From NCBI RefSeq assembly GCF_963667685.1, contig NZ_OY763930.1:217001-281000 (forward strand): a stretch of 64,000 nucleotides of DNA, read 5' to 3'. The translations under genes were made by a program, and so were the position numbers. This DNA comes from Maridesulfovibrio sp. GTDB taxonomy: Bacteria; Desulfobacterota; Desulfovibrionia; Desulfovibrionales; Desulfovibrionaceae. A model generated the notes under the pieces. It saw nothing but the letters and a program-made list of their open reading frames with translations. It made no database searches and was not told the DNA's origin. Position 1 is the first letter of the stretch; each line of letters opens with the position of its first letter. Below, in pieces: positions 42,836 to 52,554 of the stretch.

Positions 42836-45130
42836 CTACCGCACCCGAAAAACACGCGCCCCTTCGGAACTGTCTTCTACGTTGAAGCCAAGTTCAAGCA
42901 GCTTGTCGCGCAGGGCGTCGGCGGTGCTGAAATCCTTTTTGACGCGGGCAAGCTCGCGCTGCTCAAGGAGATCCTGTGCTTCTTCTGGCAGGGACACGAA
43001 AGGTACGGGCATGGCTTCGTGGTCTAGAATGCCCAGTATTTCATCAACTTCGAGCAGCTGGTCGAGGCAGAACTTTGCTTCCTTGGCAGAGAGTCTGCCG
43101 CCGCCGAGCAGTGAATTGATGCTCTTGGTGAAGCTGAACAGGATCGGCCAGAAGCGGTGCAGCATGAGGTTGTCGTTCAGGGCCTGCGAAAGACCGGACT
43201 TGAGGGTGAAGACCTCCTGATCAATATCTTCGGACACTTCACCGGAATTTCCGGCATGGACGCTTAAGCCTGCGGCGAGATCCTGCAATTTCTGCTGGTT
43301 CTTAACCCACATGGAAATGGACTGATCGCTGCAAACCAGCGGCTTCTTGTAAGAAGATGACAGCATCCACAGACGCACGGCAATTGGCTGGCCGGACTGC
43401 TCGATGAGTTCATCAACGCAGGGCAAAACCGGACCGCCGGGCAGTACCGGCTGGGCAACCATCCATGCCTGAGGAGATACCCCGGCCCCGGCCCAGATCG
43501 CGCGCAGGTTTTCCAGATGCGGAAAACGGTGGATTTCACCGGCCAATACGAGGCTGACACCGGGCAGACCTTCAAGGGCAGTCACCGCCTGCTGCATGAA
43601 CCAGCTGGGACGCACGTTGCCCCACTCGGTTTCGATGATGTCTCCGAGCTTGAGGTCCTGCAAAGTCGCACGCTTGAGCAGGGTGAAATCACGCGGATTC
43701 TCTTTAACGTAATCATCCATATCCACGGTCTTGCCGAGACTTACCTTGTCGATATCCATGTTGGACATCTGGCCGTAGCCCTTGTCTCGTGAGATGTCGA
43801 AATATACGGACCGCAGCTTTTCATAAGCCAGTCCATGAGCAAGCAGAGCGCGACAAAGCTCAACCGTGCGGTCTACGGATTCCGAAGCCCGCTCAAAACG
43901 CATGGATTCACGCACACCCAGCAGATGCGCTGCTTTGCGTATGGCAGTTGCGATCTCACCGGAGAAGACTTCACGGTTCACGCCCCGCTCACGGGATGCC
44001 GCAAGGGTCTGGTCTTCAAGATCAGCCAAGCCGACCAGCGCGGAAACCTTTGCGCCCTCACGATCAAGATGACGGGCCAGCACATCCAGCAGCACTATGC
44101 GCCGGAACACTTCAGGATCATAGGGATTGTCAAAAGACGGTCCCATGGTGAAAAGTCCGGTCTCCGCTTCGGAGATGGAAAGTACCCGGTCCTCGCCGCT
44201 GCTGTGGTCGAAAATCTTAGGTCCTTTGAGCACCTGCGGACGAAAAAGCGGTGTTGAAAGATAGCGTTCACCGCCATCAGGGAAAATTGTAACCACCAGA
44301 CCTTCTTCAAGCTCGGAAGCAATGGCAGCGGCCCCGGCCATGGCAGCACCGGAACTCATGCCTACAAATACCCCTTCCTCTTTGGCTAGGCGGCGGCAGG
44401 CTTCAAAAGCATCATTATCCTGCACCCGGATAATGCGGTCCAGCTTCTGTTTGTCGTAGATGCCGGGAGGATAGGATTCCTGCATATTTTTCAGGCCCTG
44501 AATTTTATGACCCGGTTCAGGTTCCACGGCTATCATCTGAATATCCTTATTCAGTTCCTTAAGCCGCTTGGTAATGCCCATAACTGTTCCGGTAGTGCCC
44601 AGACAGGCGACTACGTGAGTGACTTTACCCTCTGTCTGGTCCCATATTTCCTGTCCGGTTCCTTCATAATGGGCATCAATGGACGCTTCATTATTATACT
44701 GATCCATCAGCAGATATTTTTCCGGTTCCTCGCGGTAGAAACGGTAGGCCAGTTCAATGGCTCCGTCCGTGGCAAGGTGGCCGGGAGTGAGCAGAATCTC
44801 CGCACCGTAAGCACGCATGATCATCTTACGCTCTTCTGATGCAGTCTCGGGCATGATCAACATCAGCTTGTAACCGCGTACCGCACAGGCCATAGCCAGT
44901 CCGATCCCGGTATTACCGGAAGTAGCCTCGATTATGATTTTATCCGGGGTAAGCTCCCCGCTGTGCTCAGCTTTGCGGATCATCGCCCCGGCAGCGCGGT
45001 CCTTGATGGACCCCCCGGGGTTCATGGCTTCCAGCTTAGCCAGAATCTTGACATTTTTATTGGGATTGAGAACCCGCATTTCAACAAGAGGGGTTCCGCC
45101 AACGAGTTCAAGAATATTACGAGCAAACAT
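42836..45130 (-). CDS. Cysteine synthase fused to a degenerate cysteinyl-tRNA synthetase
   Basis: 764 residues with start ATG 45130 (AAAGGATT upstream). A longer in-frame start at 45205 adds a tail foreign to the family. Residues ~1-305 are a PLP cysteine synthase/CBS-like enzyme: Lys43 in NPGGSIKDR, TSGNTGIGLAMA, GTTGTVMG, VFVGMSSGAAM. Residues ~315-764 follow the cysteinyl-tRNA synthetase layout but lack HIGH (NPYDPEVFRR instead), the zinc ligands (RPSWFMQQ, HRFPHLENLRAIW) and KMSKS (YKKPLVCSDQS). The C-terminal KKDFSTADALRDKLLELGF is conserved CysRS sequence. O-acetylserine sulfhydrylase activity is likely; aminoacylation is not. Confidence 0.9.
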   Translation of the reverse strand: MFARNILELVGGTPLVEMRVLNPNKNVKILAKLEAMNPGGSIKDRAAGAMIRKAEHSGELTPDKIIIEATSGNTGIGLAMACAVRGYKLMLIMPETASEERKMIMRAYGAEILLTPGHLATDGAIELAYRFYREEPEKYLLMDQYNNEASIDAHYEGTGQEIWDQTEGKVTHVVACLGTTGTVMGITKRLKELNKDIQMIAVEPEPGHKIQGLKNMQESYPPGIYDKQKLDRIIRVQDNDAFEACRRLAKEEGVFVGMSSGAAMAGAAAIASELEEGLVVTIFPDGGERYLSTPLFRPQVLKGPKIFDHSSGEDRVLSISEAETGLFTMGPSFDNPYDPEVFRRIVLLDVLARHLDREGAKVSALVGLADLEDQTLAASRERGVNREVFSGEIATAIRKAAHLLGVRESMRFERASESVDRTVELCRALLAHGLAYEKLRSVYFDISRDKGYGQMSNMDIDKVSLGKTVDMDDYVKENPRDFTLLKRATLQDLKLGDIIETEWGNVRPSWFMQQAVTALEGLPGVSLVLAGEIHRFPHLENLRAIWAGAGVSPQAWMVAQPVLPGGPVLPCVDELIEQSGQPIAVRLWMLSSSYKKPLVCSDQSISMWVKNQQKLQDLAAGLSVHAGNSGEVSEDIDQEVFTLKSGLSQALNDNLMLHRFWPILFSFTKSINSLLGGGRLSAKEAKFCLDQLLEVDEILGILDHEAMPVPFVSLPEEAQDLLEQRELARVKKDFSTADALRDKLLELGFNVEDSSEGARVFRVR

Positions 45131-45311
45131 TTTATATAATCCTTTCAAGTGATTATCGATAAGAAAATGAAAACAGACCGCGTCCTTTTTATATCTGGCA
45201 ATCATTTTGCAGTATAGGGGCAGATATCATCAGTCTGGTTGGAAATCCGGGACAAGGAATGAACCCGGCACAGCTACAGCTAATAAAAACAGTCTGCCAA
45301 GGACGGAACAA

Positions 45312-47075
45312 ATGTCAGCCTATCCTTTTCTTAAAGACAACATCGAAGCTCTTGAAACATACAACCCGCCCTTTTATGCATGGCTCAGCAGTCAGAATAT
45401 TGACGAAGAGAAACTGAAAGAGTCTCTTTTCACTAATAAATGGGACATTCTCGATTGGAAAATGGAAAACGGCATCGGATTGTTTGAAACTGTCCCGCCC
45501 AATGCCATTTATAAAAGCTGGGTCGCCACGGAAAAGCCGGACACCAGCGCTACATTTATTGTCGGCTGCAACGTAGGCTATGGTGTTAACCAAGTACTGA
45601 TGAACACTCCGGACAGCCATAAAGTCATCGTTTACGATCCTAATCCGGAAATGATTCTCGCCTGTCTGGGACAAACCGATTACCGTCCTTTCATAAAGGC
45701 CGGAAAACTCCATTTCAGTCCAATTGATGAAAACAGTCTGATGACTATCATTAAAGACTTAGACCTTCAATTCGTATACGGCAAAATTTATTTGCGCCAG
45801 GACATGGCCAGCCAGCAGCTCGGACCGGAATACGCACGCTGGTCAACTGTTATCCGCAAGAAACTGGAATCATTCTCGGCGGAAATGACCACCCTGCGGC
45901 TCAAGCAGGATGTCATGGTCGGCAACGAACTGGATAACTTTTCACGCATTCTGAAAGACGGAAGCATCACCCCGCTCAAGGGAGCTGGACGCGGCATGGG
46001 AGCAGTCATTCTGGGTGCTGGTCCTTCTTTGGCTGAGTTCGGCCCAGAGCTGGCCAAAAACCCCGGTCAGGCGATTTTCACAACATCCCTGCAGGGTCTT
46101 CCAGCTGTGCAGAAAACAGGCATCAAGCCCCATTTCTGCATCGGTATCGACTACAACGCATCCATGGCCCGCGTTTACGAGCAGTTGGACATGGAATGGG
46201 CCAAGGACATCCCGCTCATCTACTCCTCCAAACTTGACCATGAAGTACTCGCCAAGTACCCCGGGCCGACCATTCCCATGTGGACTGTCGGTGGATTGGG
46301 AACTTTTGTACTCGGTAACCATGCAGACATTTTCGACGCCGGTAGTAACGTCAGTATCACACTGGCAAGATTCCTCGACTGGTGCGGGTTCAATCACATT
46401 CTCATGGTCGGTCAGGACTTCGCATGGAAGGGCCGCAACTCGCACTCCGCAGGTCACCAGAACTCAGGTGCCAACTACAACCCGAACATGCTGGTCGAAC
46501 TGCAAAATGCGGATGGCGAAAAACTGACATCCACAGTGCAGTACATGACTTCAAAGAATGAAATGGAAGAGGATATCAAAAAACTACGTGCGCAGGTCTT
46601 CAACCTCTACGGCGGATGTGCCGTGATAGAAGGTGCGCAGAATGTCGGCATGCAGGAAGTCCATATGGAAGGTCTGCTCTCCGCTGTCCCCGGAAGCATG
46701 GATTATTTCAAGACCGCCATGAATATGACGTCCACTCCCCGACCTATGCCAACTTTCGAGCCGCGCAGCCCCAAGTGGACTTCATCCTTGAACCACGTAA
46801 CCAAAAGGCTGGAAAAACTTTTCCGCAAACACGCCAAGAATCAGGATGAAATACATAAAACCCTGCATGAGGTATATTTCTTCATCAGGCAGGACCTGCT
46901 CTACATGCCTTACCTCTATAACGAAATTCTCGATATGGCAGGACTGGCACGGGCGCAATATGGCTACGCCCCAAAAGACCTGCCCCGCTACAAGCGGATA
47001 ATCAAAAAAATTCTGGCTAAAGTACGCCACATGGACCGGGCAATATGCATCAGCCCCAACCGCAAGGCAGCCTGA
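45312..47075 (+). CDS. DUF115/Maf-like motility-associated protein
   Basis: About 587 residues with start ATG 45312 (MSAYPFLKDN) after AAGGACGGA. Upstream in-frame codons look unrelated. The centre holds the DUF115 (MptE-like) core: GAVILGAGPSLAEFGPELAKNPGQAIFTTS, LPAVQKTGIKPHFCIGIDYN, IPMWTVGGLGTFVLGNHADIFDAGSNVSITLARF and ILMVGQDFAWKGRNSHSAGH. Maf proteins of this family add nonulosonic acids to flagellins in other bacteria. It is single and terminated by a very strong stem-loop. Its exact reaction is not visible. Confidence 0.87.
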   Translation: MSAYPFLKDNIEALETYNPPFYAWLSSQNIDEEKLKESLFTNKWDILDWKMENGIGLFETVPPNAIYKSWVATEKPDTSATFIVGCNVGYGVNQVLMNTPDSHKVIVYDPNPEMILACLGQTDYRPFIKAGKLHFSPIDENSLMTIIKDLDLQFVYGKIYLRQDMASQQLGPEYARWSTVIRKKLESFSAEMTTLRLKQDVMVGNELDNFSRILKDGSITPLKGAGRGMGAVILGAGPSLAEFGPELAKNPGQAIFTTSLQGLPAVQKTGIKPHFCIGIDYNASMARVYEQLDMEWAKDIPLIYSSKLDHEVLAKYPGPTIPMWTVGGLGTFVLGNHADIFDAGSNVSITLARFLDWCGFNHILMVGQDFAWKGRNSHSAGHQNSGANYNPNMLVELQNADGEKLTSTVQYMTSKNEMEEDIKKLRAQVFNLYGGCAVIEGAQNVGMQEVHMEGLLSAVPGSMDYFKTAMNMTSTPRPMPTFEPRSPKWTSSLNHVTKRLEKLFRKHAKNQDEIHKTLHEVYFFIRQDLLYMPYLYNEILDMAGLARAQYGYAPKDLPRYKRIIKKILAKVRHMDRAICISPNRKAA

Positions 47076-47119
47076 AAGGGTCAACCCGAAACAAAAAATC
47101 AGTAAAAATATTCATAATC

Positions 47120-47166
47120 AAACCACCCCCGCAGCACCTGCCCGCTGCGGGGGTGGTTTGGTTTTT
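47120..47166 (+). terminator. Strong terminator after the DUF115 gene
   Basis: Perfect 16-bp inverted repeat (AAACCACCCCCGCAGC, 47120-47135, with 47144-47159), 8-nt loop, followed by GGTTTTT. Confidence 0.93.
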
Positions 47167-47174
47167 GATTCCGC

Positions 47175-48458
47175 CTACAAAAACTCATACCCAAAATTTA
47201 TAAAATCCTGCTCATACCGTCTATTCACCAACTCAATCAATTCCGGTGTATAATAATCCTTAATGTAATTTACTGAATCTGGACGTGACTTATTCTTATG
47301 CGGAGCTTCTACTTCTTCACCGATCATCGTAAAAAAATTTTTCATTTCTTCAGCGTAATTTTCCATATGAAGCATGGTAATGCCCTTGAGCATGCCTTCC
47401 GGGACAGTAAAAAATGAAGTTTGGGAAATAAAATGCTCATCAGCAAATTCATCGGAGCAATTGCATACAAACCGACAAAAATCATTAAAAGTAAAAGGGG
47501 TCACTACCTTCCCAAATGCACCATGAAATAAGAAGTCACTGCCACACCGTTCAATGTAGGCATATAGTGAGGCAAGCCTTTCATAAGGATTACGGACAAC
47601 CGCAAATTTGTGATAATTGGCAAAAGAAGGATCAGTCACATCTACTCGGCAACGTAAATTCTGATATAAATCACTTTCAACTGCATACTTGGCATGTAAT
47701 TTCTCTAACAGACTAACAGCACTGGAAGAACCGTTCTTCGCAATTTCGAAGAACATAATCTTCCTGCTTTCAATCAAAGAAACCTTCTTAGTCCGCGCTG
47801 GCAGTTTAAACAGTGATACAGACTTGCCATAATCAGAAGTCAAAACACGCAAAAGTTCTGCTAGATATAACTGGTCACCGTTCACATCCATAAGAAAAAC
47901 GTCAGTACAGGGAGCAGAACCTATTTTTTGCAGCACAGCATCCAACGATGATTTGGATGTATCAGGAAACAAACTGACCGACCCCATCAACCCCAGGACA
48001 GGCAATTCCTTTTCCAAATCAGCAATACTTTCATGACTGTTGATGATCCCCAATGATTCTTCGGTAAGTCCAGTGGGTAAAACTGAAATAATTTGAACTT
48101 TATTAAAATCAACTAACCTCAACGACAGGTAAGTTTCAGCTAAATCGACTTCTTTCCAATAAGCCAGAACATTCAACACTCCACGTTCTTCCAAGCCCTC
48201 TGCAATCTCTTCATAATGCATGGAAGCAATGACAATTTGCTGCTTATCAATATCCTTAACATCAGCCACATTTATTATCGGTAAAGTGAACAGCTCACCT
48301 GAATGCATAAAGCTGTCTATGAAACCCTTGATACGGATATCCGGACGTTTCCACATCATATCCATAAATAAACGGCGTGCAGCCAACCCTGCTCCATATA
48401 TAAAAAGCTCGGAATTGTTTTCTATATGCTCAAAATTATCTATTAATTCGAATCCCAA
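47175..48458 (-). CDS. Two-domain protein: Rossmann-like N-terminus and sulfotransferase domain
   Basis: About 427 residues. I prefer TTG at 48458, which has GGAG 6 nt upstream; a TTG at 48470 is the other choice. The N-terminal part (about 15-95) resembles nucleotide-sugar or PglD-like Rossmann domains: SELFIYGAGLAARRLF, IRIKGFIDSF, IVIASMHYEEI. The C-terminal part (from about 240) has sulfotransferase motifs: ESRKIMFFEIAKNGSSSAV (5'-PSB, binds the PAPS phosphosulfate) and KFAVVRNPYERLASLYAYI (3'-PB). It probably sulfates a surface sugar, but the acceptor is unknown. It converges with the DUF115 gene across the terminator. Confidence 0.85.
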   Translation of the reverse strand: MGFELIDNFEHIENNSELFIYGAGLAARRLFMDMMWKRPDIRIKGFIDSFMHSGELFTLPIINVADVKDIDKQQIVIASMHYEEIAEGLEERGVLNVLAYWKEVDLAETYLSLRLVDFNKVQIISVLPTGLTEESLGIINSHESIADLEKELPVLGLMGSVSLFPDTSKSSLDAVLQKIGSAPCTDVFLMDVNGDQLYLAELLRVLTSDYGKSVSLFKLPARTKKVSLIESRKIMFFEIAKNGSSSAVSLLEKLHAKYAVESDLYQNLRCRVDVTDPSFANYHKFAVVRNPYERLASLYAYIERCGSDFLFHGAFGKVVTPFTFNDFCRFVCNCSDEFADEHFISQTSFFTVPEGMLKGITMLHMENYAEEMKNFFTMIGEEVEAPHKNKSRPDSVNYIKDYYTPELIELVNRRYEQDFINFGYEFL

Positions 48459-48640
48459 AACAAACTCCAATAAATCGGTATTAGATCACGTTCACAGATA
48501 AAGCAGACATCATCCGTTACTCCAAAATAGCAAGTAACCACATAACTATCCAGCCAATTGGACAACTCCGGGCATCAAGGACTGCCGTTTTGAAAGACAG
48601 AAAACATTCCCTTGAATCCTCTCCCGTCAGCGTGTAAACC

Positions 48641-48874
48641 GTGCCCATGAGTGATAATAAGCAAGACATGCCCTATATTATGGAAGACGGCACACTGGTT
48701 ATCCCGTTCTCCTGCCCGGATCATGAATACAAGTACTGGAAAAAAGAAGGTAAAAAACTTTCCGAGGTGCTTGCCGAATTGAATATGGACAAGGAGACAT
48801 GGTATAAATTCACAACGGACAAACACCCGGACGATGCTCCTGCCAAGGAAGAATCAGCTGACGGCGAGGAGTAG
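48641..48874 (+). CDS. Small acidic protein of unknown function
   Basis: 77 residues (or 75 from MSDNKQDM at 48647). The start is PYIMEDGTLVIPFSCPDHEYKYWKKEGKKLSEVLAELN, then a Lys/Glu/Asp-rich tail ending ESADGEE. It has no signal peptide or membrane segment and one Cys. Its stop overlaps the ribosome site of the PAP2 gene (GAGGAGTAG), so the two are translationally linked. I do not recognise a family. Confidence 0.72.
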   Translation: MPMSDNKQDMPYIMEDGTLVIPFSCPDHEYKYWKKEGKKLSEVLAELNMDKETWYKFTTDKHPDDAPAKEESADGEE

Positions 48875-48878
48875 GCAG

Positions 48879-49505
48879 TTGAATTCTTTCATTCATAGAA
48901 ACCTGACCCTCTGCCACTATTTTCTGGGTTCCCTGCCGTTGATGATTATTTTCGCGGCACTGTATTTCAATTTCGGCAGTGAAGCGGAGATTCTGGCTTT
49001 TTTCAAAGCCCATGCACAGGCCAACCCGGACATTAAATCCTTCGCCAAAATCGTGACCAACTGGGGGAATGCCTGTTTATACCCGGTCTATCTCTGGTTT
49101 CTTGTCACCGGCATCAGACAGCGTAAGACCGATAAATCACGGTTGCGTTTCGTGCTTGTATTTATAGCGGTACAGTTGATTGTCAGTCTGCTTACCGTGC
49201 GCTTCCTGAAGATGGCCATCGGGAAACCCCGGCCGGGAGAAGGACCGTTTTTCGAGCCTTTTTCAACCAAGGGAGCATACCACTCCATGCCTTCAGGGCA
49301 TACTTGTGAAATTTACGGGTCCACCCTGCCCCTTATTCTACGTTACCGGAACCTGTTGCTGACCTTCGGGCTGGGCATTTTTGCCGCAGCCGTAGCCTTC
49401 AGCCGTATCTATCTGAACTGGCACCACCCCAGTGATGTTTTCTGTGGCTGGATGCTGGGATCAGTGGCAGGATTCGCCATTCACCTTTTCTCTAAAGAGG
49501 ACTAG
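48879..49505 (+). CDS. PAP2-family membrane phosphatase
   Basis: About 208 residues starting at TTG 48879, preceded by GAGGAG at 7 nt. An earlier ATG at 48834 lies inside the upstream gene. It has several membrane helices and the three PAP2 motifs: KMAIGKPRPG, MPSGHT and SRIYLNWHHPSDVFCG (His and Asp catalytic). It dephosphorylates a lipid or isoprenoid phosphate at the outer face of the inner membrane. It is 3 nt ahead of the GT39 gene, which suggests joint action on lipid-linked sugars or lipid A. Confidence 0.9.
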   Translation: MNSFIHRNLTLCHYFLGSLPLMIIFAALYFNFGSEAEILAFFKAHAQANPDIKSFAKIVTNWGNACLYPVYLWFLVTGIRQRKTDKSRLRFVLVFIAVQLIVSLLTVRFLKMAIGKPRPGEGPFFEPFSTKGAYHSMPSGHTCEIYGSTLPLILRYRNLLLTFGLGIFAAAVAFSRIYLNWHHPSDVFCGWMLGSVAGFAIHLFSKED

Positions 49506-49508
49506 CCC

Positions 49509-51146
49509 ATGCGCTATGAAAAAAAACCGTTTATCTGGGACATAATGGAAACCAATCCATGGCTAAGCGTCCTATTCATTCTCTTCCTGCAGTCCATTTT
49601 TACCATGGACTACCGTTCACTATGGTTTTCTGATGAAGTCCGTTACGCCGACGTCTACACTCAGATGATGGATGCCGGACACTGGCTGGTCATGTACCTG
49701 AACGGAGTCGCCTACCCGGATAAGCCGCCCGTATACTTCTGGTTCATGGCACTGGTCGACACCCTGACCCCGGCAGACGGCAATGCTGTATTCTTTCTCA
49801 GTTCTGCCCTGTCTGCGGCCTTCTTCCTGTTTTCCACTGTTTGCCTTGCCCGCACTCTAGGCTGTGGCCGCAAGACTGCACTTGCTTCCGGTCTGGTTCT
49901 GCTGAGCAATATCTTTTTCATCGGCATTGCCCACTATTCGCGCATGGACCTGCTCTTCGGCGGCTTCATCCTCTGGGCAAACATCTGTCTGTTCAAAGGA
50001 TTCCAGAACCGTGAATCCGGGAAATATTTCCTCTGGGCCTTCGGATTCATGGGCATTGCAACATTGACCAAAGGACCTCTGGGACTCATCTTCCCCCTGC
50101 TCACCGCTGTCTGCTTCCTGATCTGGAAAGGTCAGGCAGGACTCCTGCGTGATAAAGCACTTCTCAAAGGACTTGGTGTCCTGCTGGCAATCCTGCTGGC
50201 ATGGATCGTGGGTGCAATTCTTGTGGACGGAACATCCTTTATCCATAATATCTTTTACAAACAGATCTACCAGCGCGCGGTCAGCTCCTTTCACCATGAA
50301 GAGCCTTTCCAGTACTACCTGATCGCTTTTCCGCTTGCTTGGCTGCCTTGGACACTGGCCATATTCGCCGCTCCGGTAAGGAAGATTTTCAGCATCGGGC
50401 ACTGGGTAAAAATAACTGCCGAACGTAAGGGTACAGAAAATAACGGTCGTGACTGGGCGTGGATCATGTTCATCAGCGGTTTTGTTCTGCTCAGCTGCCT
50501 GAGCATCAAGGTACTGATCTACATCCTGCCCCTTTTCGCTCCTCTTGCCATTCTCACCGCGCGCGGCCTGTTCGGTGAAGACGGAGAAAAACCGGTTCTT
50601 AATTCCAAAAGACTCTGGACCGCAATTGCCGTATTCTACCTGACCCTGGCAGTGGCTTCGCCTTTTGCGGAAATAATAATTCCCTTCGATATCACCCTGA
50701 ACGGTCTGGGCTTCACCGTACTTATCATGGGACTGGCCGGACTGGCCCTGCTCAAATTCAAGGAAAGCGGTGCTTACAAAGGTCTGCTGGTTATGACCGC
50801 AGCCATGGTGCTCTGGCTCCAGCCGCTGGCACTGCTGACCCTGCCATCGCTTGATCCGCTCATGAGCCCCCGCCAGACAGGTGAAATGATGAAAGAATAC
50901 ATTGCCGAGGGCAGCTACCCTATGGCGCATAAGATATATTCCGGAATATTTTCATACTACGCCGGGACCAACATCCATGAAACCAGTGACTTTGCGGAGA
51001 TCGAAAAGATCCTCGCGGAAAAAGATAACGTTATTCTGGTCATGCAGAAAAAATACTATGACCGCTGGGAGCACCGGCCTGAAGGTCTGACTGTTGTCAA
51101 CGAGCAGTTCATCTCAGACCGTCCCTACCTGCTGCTAAAAAAATAA
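49509..51146 (+). CDS. GT39-family membrane glycosyltransferase (ArnT-like)
   Basis: 545 residues with about 10-12 membrane helices. The N-terminal periplasmic-loop motif is SLWFSDEVRYADVYTQMMDAGHWLVMYLNG with PDKPPVYFWFMAL, matching the ArnT/PMT family (Asp-Glu pair at the catalytic centre). Other family features are GIAHYSRMDLLFGGFI and GIATLTKGPLGLIFPLLTAV. The C-terminal soluble part is short. It transfers a sugar from an undecaprenyl-phosphate donor to lipid A, a glycan or a protein. The PAP2 partner is immediately upstream. Confidence 0.9.
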   Translation: MRYEKKPFIWDIMETNPWLSVLFILFLQSIFTMDYRSLWFSDEVRYADVYTQMMDAGHWLVMYLNGVAYPDKPPVYFWFMALVDTLTPADGNAVFFLSSALSAAFFLFSTVCLARTLGCGRKTALASGLVLLSNIFFIGIAHYSRMDLLFGGFILWANICLFKGFQNRESGKYFLWAFGFMGIATLTKGPLGLIFPLLTAVCFLIWKGQAGLLRDKALLKGLGVLLAILLAWIVGAILVDGTSFIHNIFYKQIYQRAVSSFHHEEPFQYYLIAFPLAWLPWTLAIFAAPVRKIFSIGHWVKITAERKGTENNGRDWAWIMFISGFVLLSCLSIKVLIYILPLFAPLAILTARGLFGEDGEKPVLNSKRLWTAIAVFYLTLAVASPFAEIIIPFDITLNGLGFTVLIMGLAGLALLKFKESGAYKGLLVMTAAMVLWLQPLALLTLPSLDPLMSPRQTGEMMKEYIAEGSYPMAHKIYSGIFSYYAGTNIHETSDFAEIEKILAEKDNVILVMQKKYYDRWEHRPEGLTVVNEQFISDRPYLLLKK

Positions 51147-51193
51147 GACAGGTAAGAGTGTACCCTTAGCTGGCGGTAATTTCTTAAAATTAT

Positions 51194-51232
51194 AAATCCC
51201 CGTTCCGACAAGTTTCGGAGCGGGGATTTTCG
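51194..51232 (+). terminator. Terminator after the GT39 gene
   Basis: AAATCCCCGTTCCGA (51194-51208) pairs with TCGGAGCGGGGATTT (51215-51229), with one G-U, followed by TTTCGTTT. Confidence 0.88.
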
Positions 51233-51327
51233 TTTACCAAAACAACATGTGCATGCTATCGTCCAATCGTTAGCGACTGAATCAACCGACTATACATCCA
51301 ATACTTTTCATGTGCGCGGAGAAGACC

Positions 51328-52548
51328 ATGAGCCGATCTAAAAACATTCTGTTTATTGACGCGGACAAATCACAACTCGAAAATATTGAAAAACACCTGT
51401 CCTCCTTGAGCAAAAGGTGGACCATCCATTTCGCGACCTCAGCAGAGGAAGCTATGGACTATCTGCGTACCTGCCCTTTCGACGTAATAGCTTCTGATTT
51501 TTGCGTCGAGGGTTTTCAGGGTAATGAACTTCTCGATGAAATCAAAAAAAGACAACCCGGCAGCATAAGATTCATTATCTCCGAAACCATTAATTCAAAT
51601 AATTGCCTGCAATATATCGGCTACGCACATCAATTTGTGACCAAACCGTATGAACCTTCTGAACTAATATCGTTGATAAAAAAAAGCCTGCGGCTCAAAA
51701 ATATTTTCCTTAATGAGCGCGCAGCCAAGGGAGTTGCTTCAATTGAGGACCTGCCATCCATGCCGGACCTTTATATCACCTTAGAACAGGAACTACGCAA
51801 GGAAGATGTAGTAATCAGCCATATCGGTAAACTTATAGGCCAGGATGTAGGCATGACCGCAGGACTTCTGAAGCTGGTCAATTCCCCATTCTTCGGACTG
51901 TATTCCAAAGTGACCAAACCGGAGCAGGCTGCTGCCCTTCTTGGACTGGACAACCTTAAAGGACTTGTTTTGGGAATCCACCTTTTCAACTCCACCAAGG
52001 AAGTAAACATCGACTTTTCTGTCAAGGGCTTAGGCCAGCACTGCCAGTATGTAGCACTTATGGGGCGGGCGATAGTCAAGGCAGAAGGTGGCAGCAATGA
52101 GCTGGCAGAACATACCTTCCTGGCTGGATTTCTGCACGATATCGGCAAGCTGGTGCTGGCTACGTCATACACAGACGAATACGCAACCATCCTGAGCATT
52201 GTACGCGATGCGAAAGTTCCTATTCAGGATGCGGAAAAAGACATTCTCGGTTTCACCCATGCCGAAGTGGGCGCATACCTCCTTGCTATATGGGGATTCG
52301 ACGAGGATATTATCGAAGCGATTTACTGCCACCACGAACCCAAACGACTGGGGAGCACGGATTTAAGCCCTGCGGTAGCTATCCATGTTGCCAACTCTTT
52401 TGACCATGAACTACGAGTAACCGATGAAAGCCATGTCCCGCATTTACTTTCGGCCGGATGGCTTGAGCAGAATAATTTCAGCCACAAGCTCCCAGAATGG
52501 CTACAAATTTGTGCAGAATTAATGGAAGACGCAACCGACAAAAAGTAA
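51328..52548 (+). CDS. HDOD-domain response regulator
   Basis: 406 residues with start ATG 51328 (GGAG 8 nt upstream). The receiver domain spans residues about 5-125 (ILFIDADKSQ; phosphoacceptor Asp57 in ASDFCVEGF; VTKPYEPSEL). The HDOD output domain (about 140-390) contains LPSMPDLYITLEQEL, GLLKLVNSPFFG, HTFLAGFLHDIGKLVLATS and HAEVGAYLLAIWGF. The HD-type HDIGK is present, but this family often lacks phosphodiesterase activity. It is a stand-alone gene with no neighbouring kinase. Its role is probably in signalling. Confidence 0.92.
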   Translation: MSRSKNILFIDADKSQLENIEKHLSSLSKRWTIHFATSAEEAMDYLRTCPFDVIASDFCVEGFQGNELLDEIKKRQPGSIRFIISETINSNNCLQYIGYAHQFVTKPYEPSELISLIKKSLRLKNIFLNERAAKGVASIEDLPSMPDLYITLEQELRKEDVVISHIGKLIGQDVGMTAGLLKLVNSPFFGLYSKVTKPEQAAALLGLDNLKGLVLGIHLFNSTKEVNIDFSVKGLGQHCQYVALMGRAIVKAEGGSNELAEHTFLAGFLHDIGKLVLATSYTDEYATILSIVRDAKVPIQDAEKDILGFTHAEVGAYLLAIWGFDEDIIEAIYCHHEPKRLGSTDLSPAVAIHVANSFDHELRVTDESHVPHLLSAGWLEQNNFSHKLPEWLQICAELMEDATDKK

Positions 52549-52554
52549 AAAAAA

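Noticed and set aside
49857-50930. 357-codon minus-strand open frame
   Set aside because: It is antisense to the GT39 gene, and the product is His/Gln/Cys-rich in a way typical of shadow frames.
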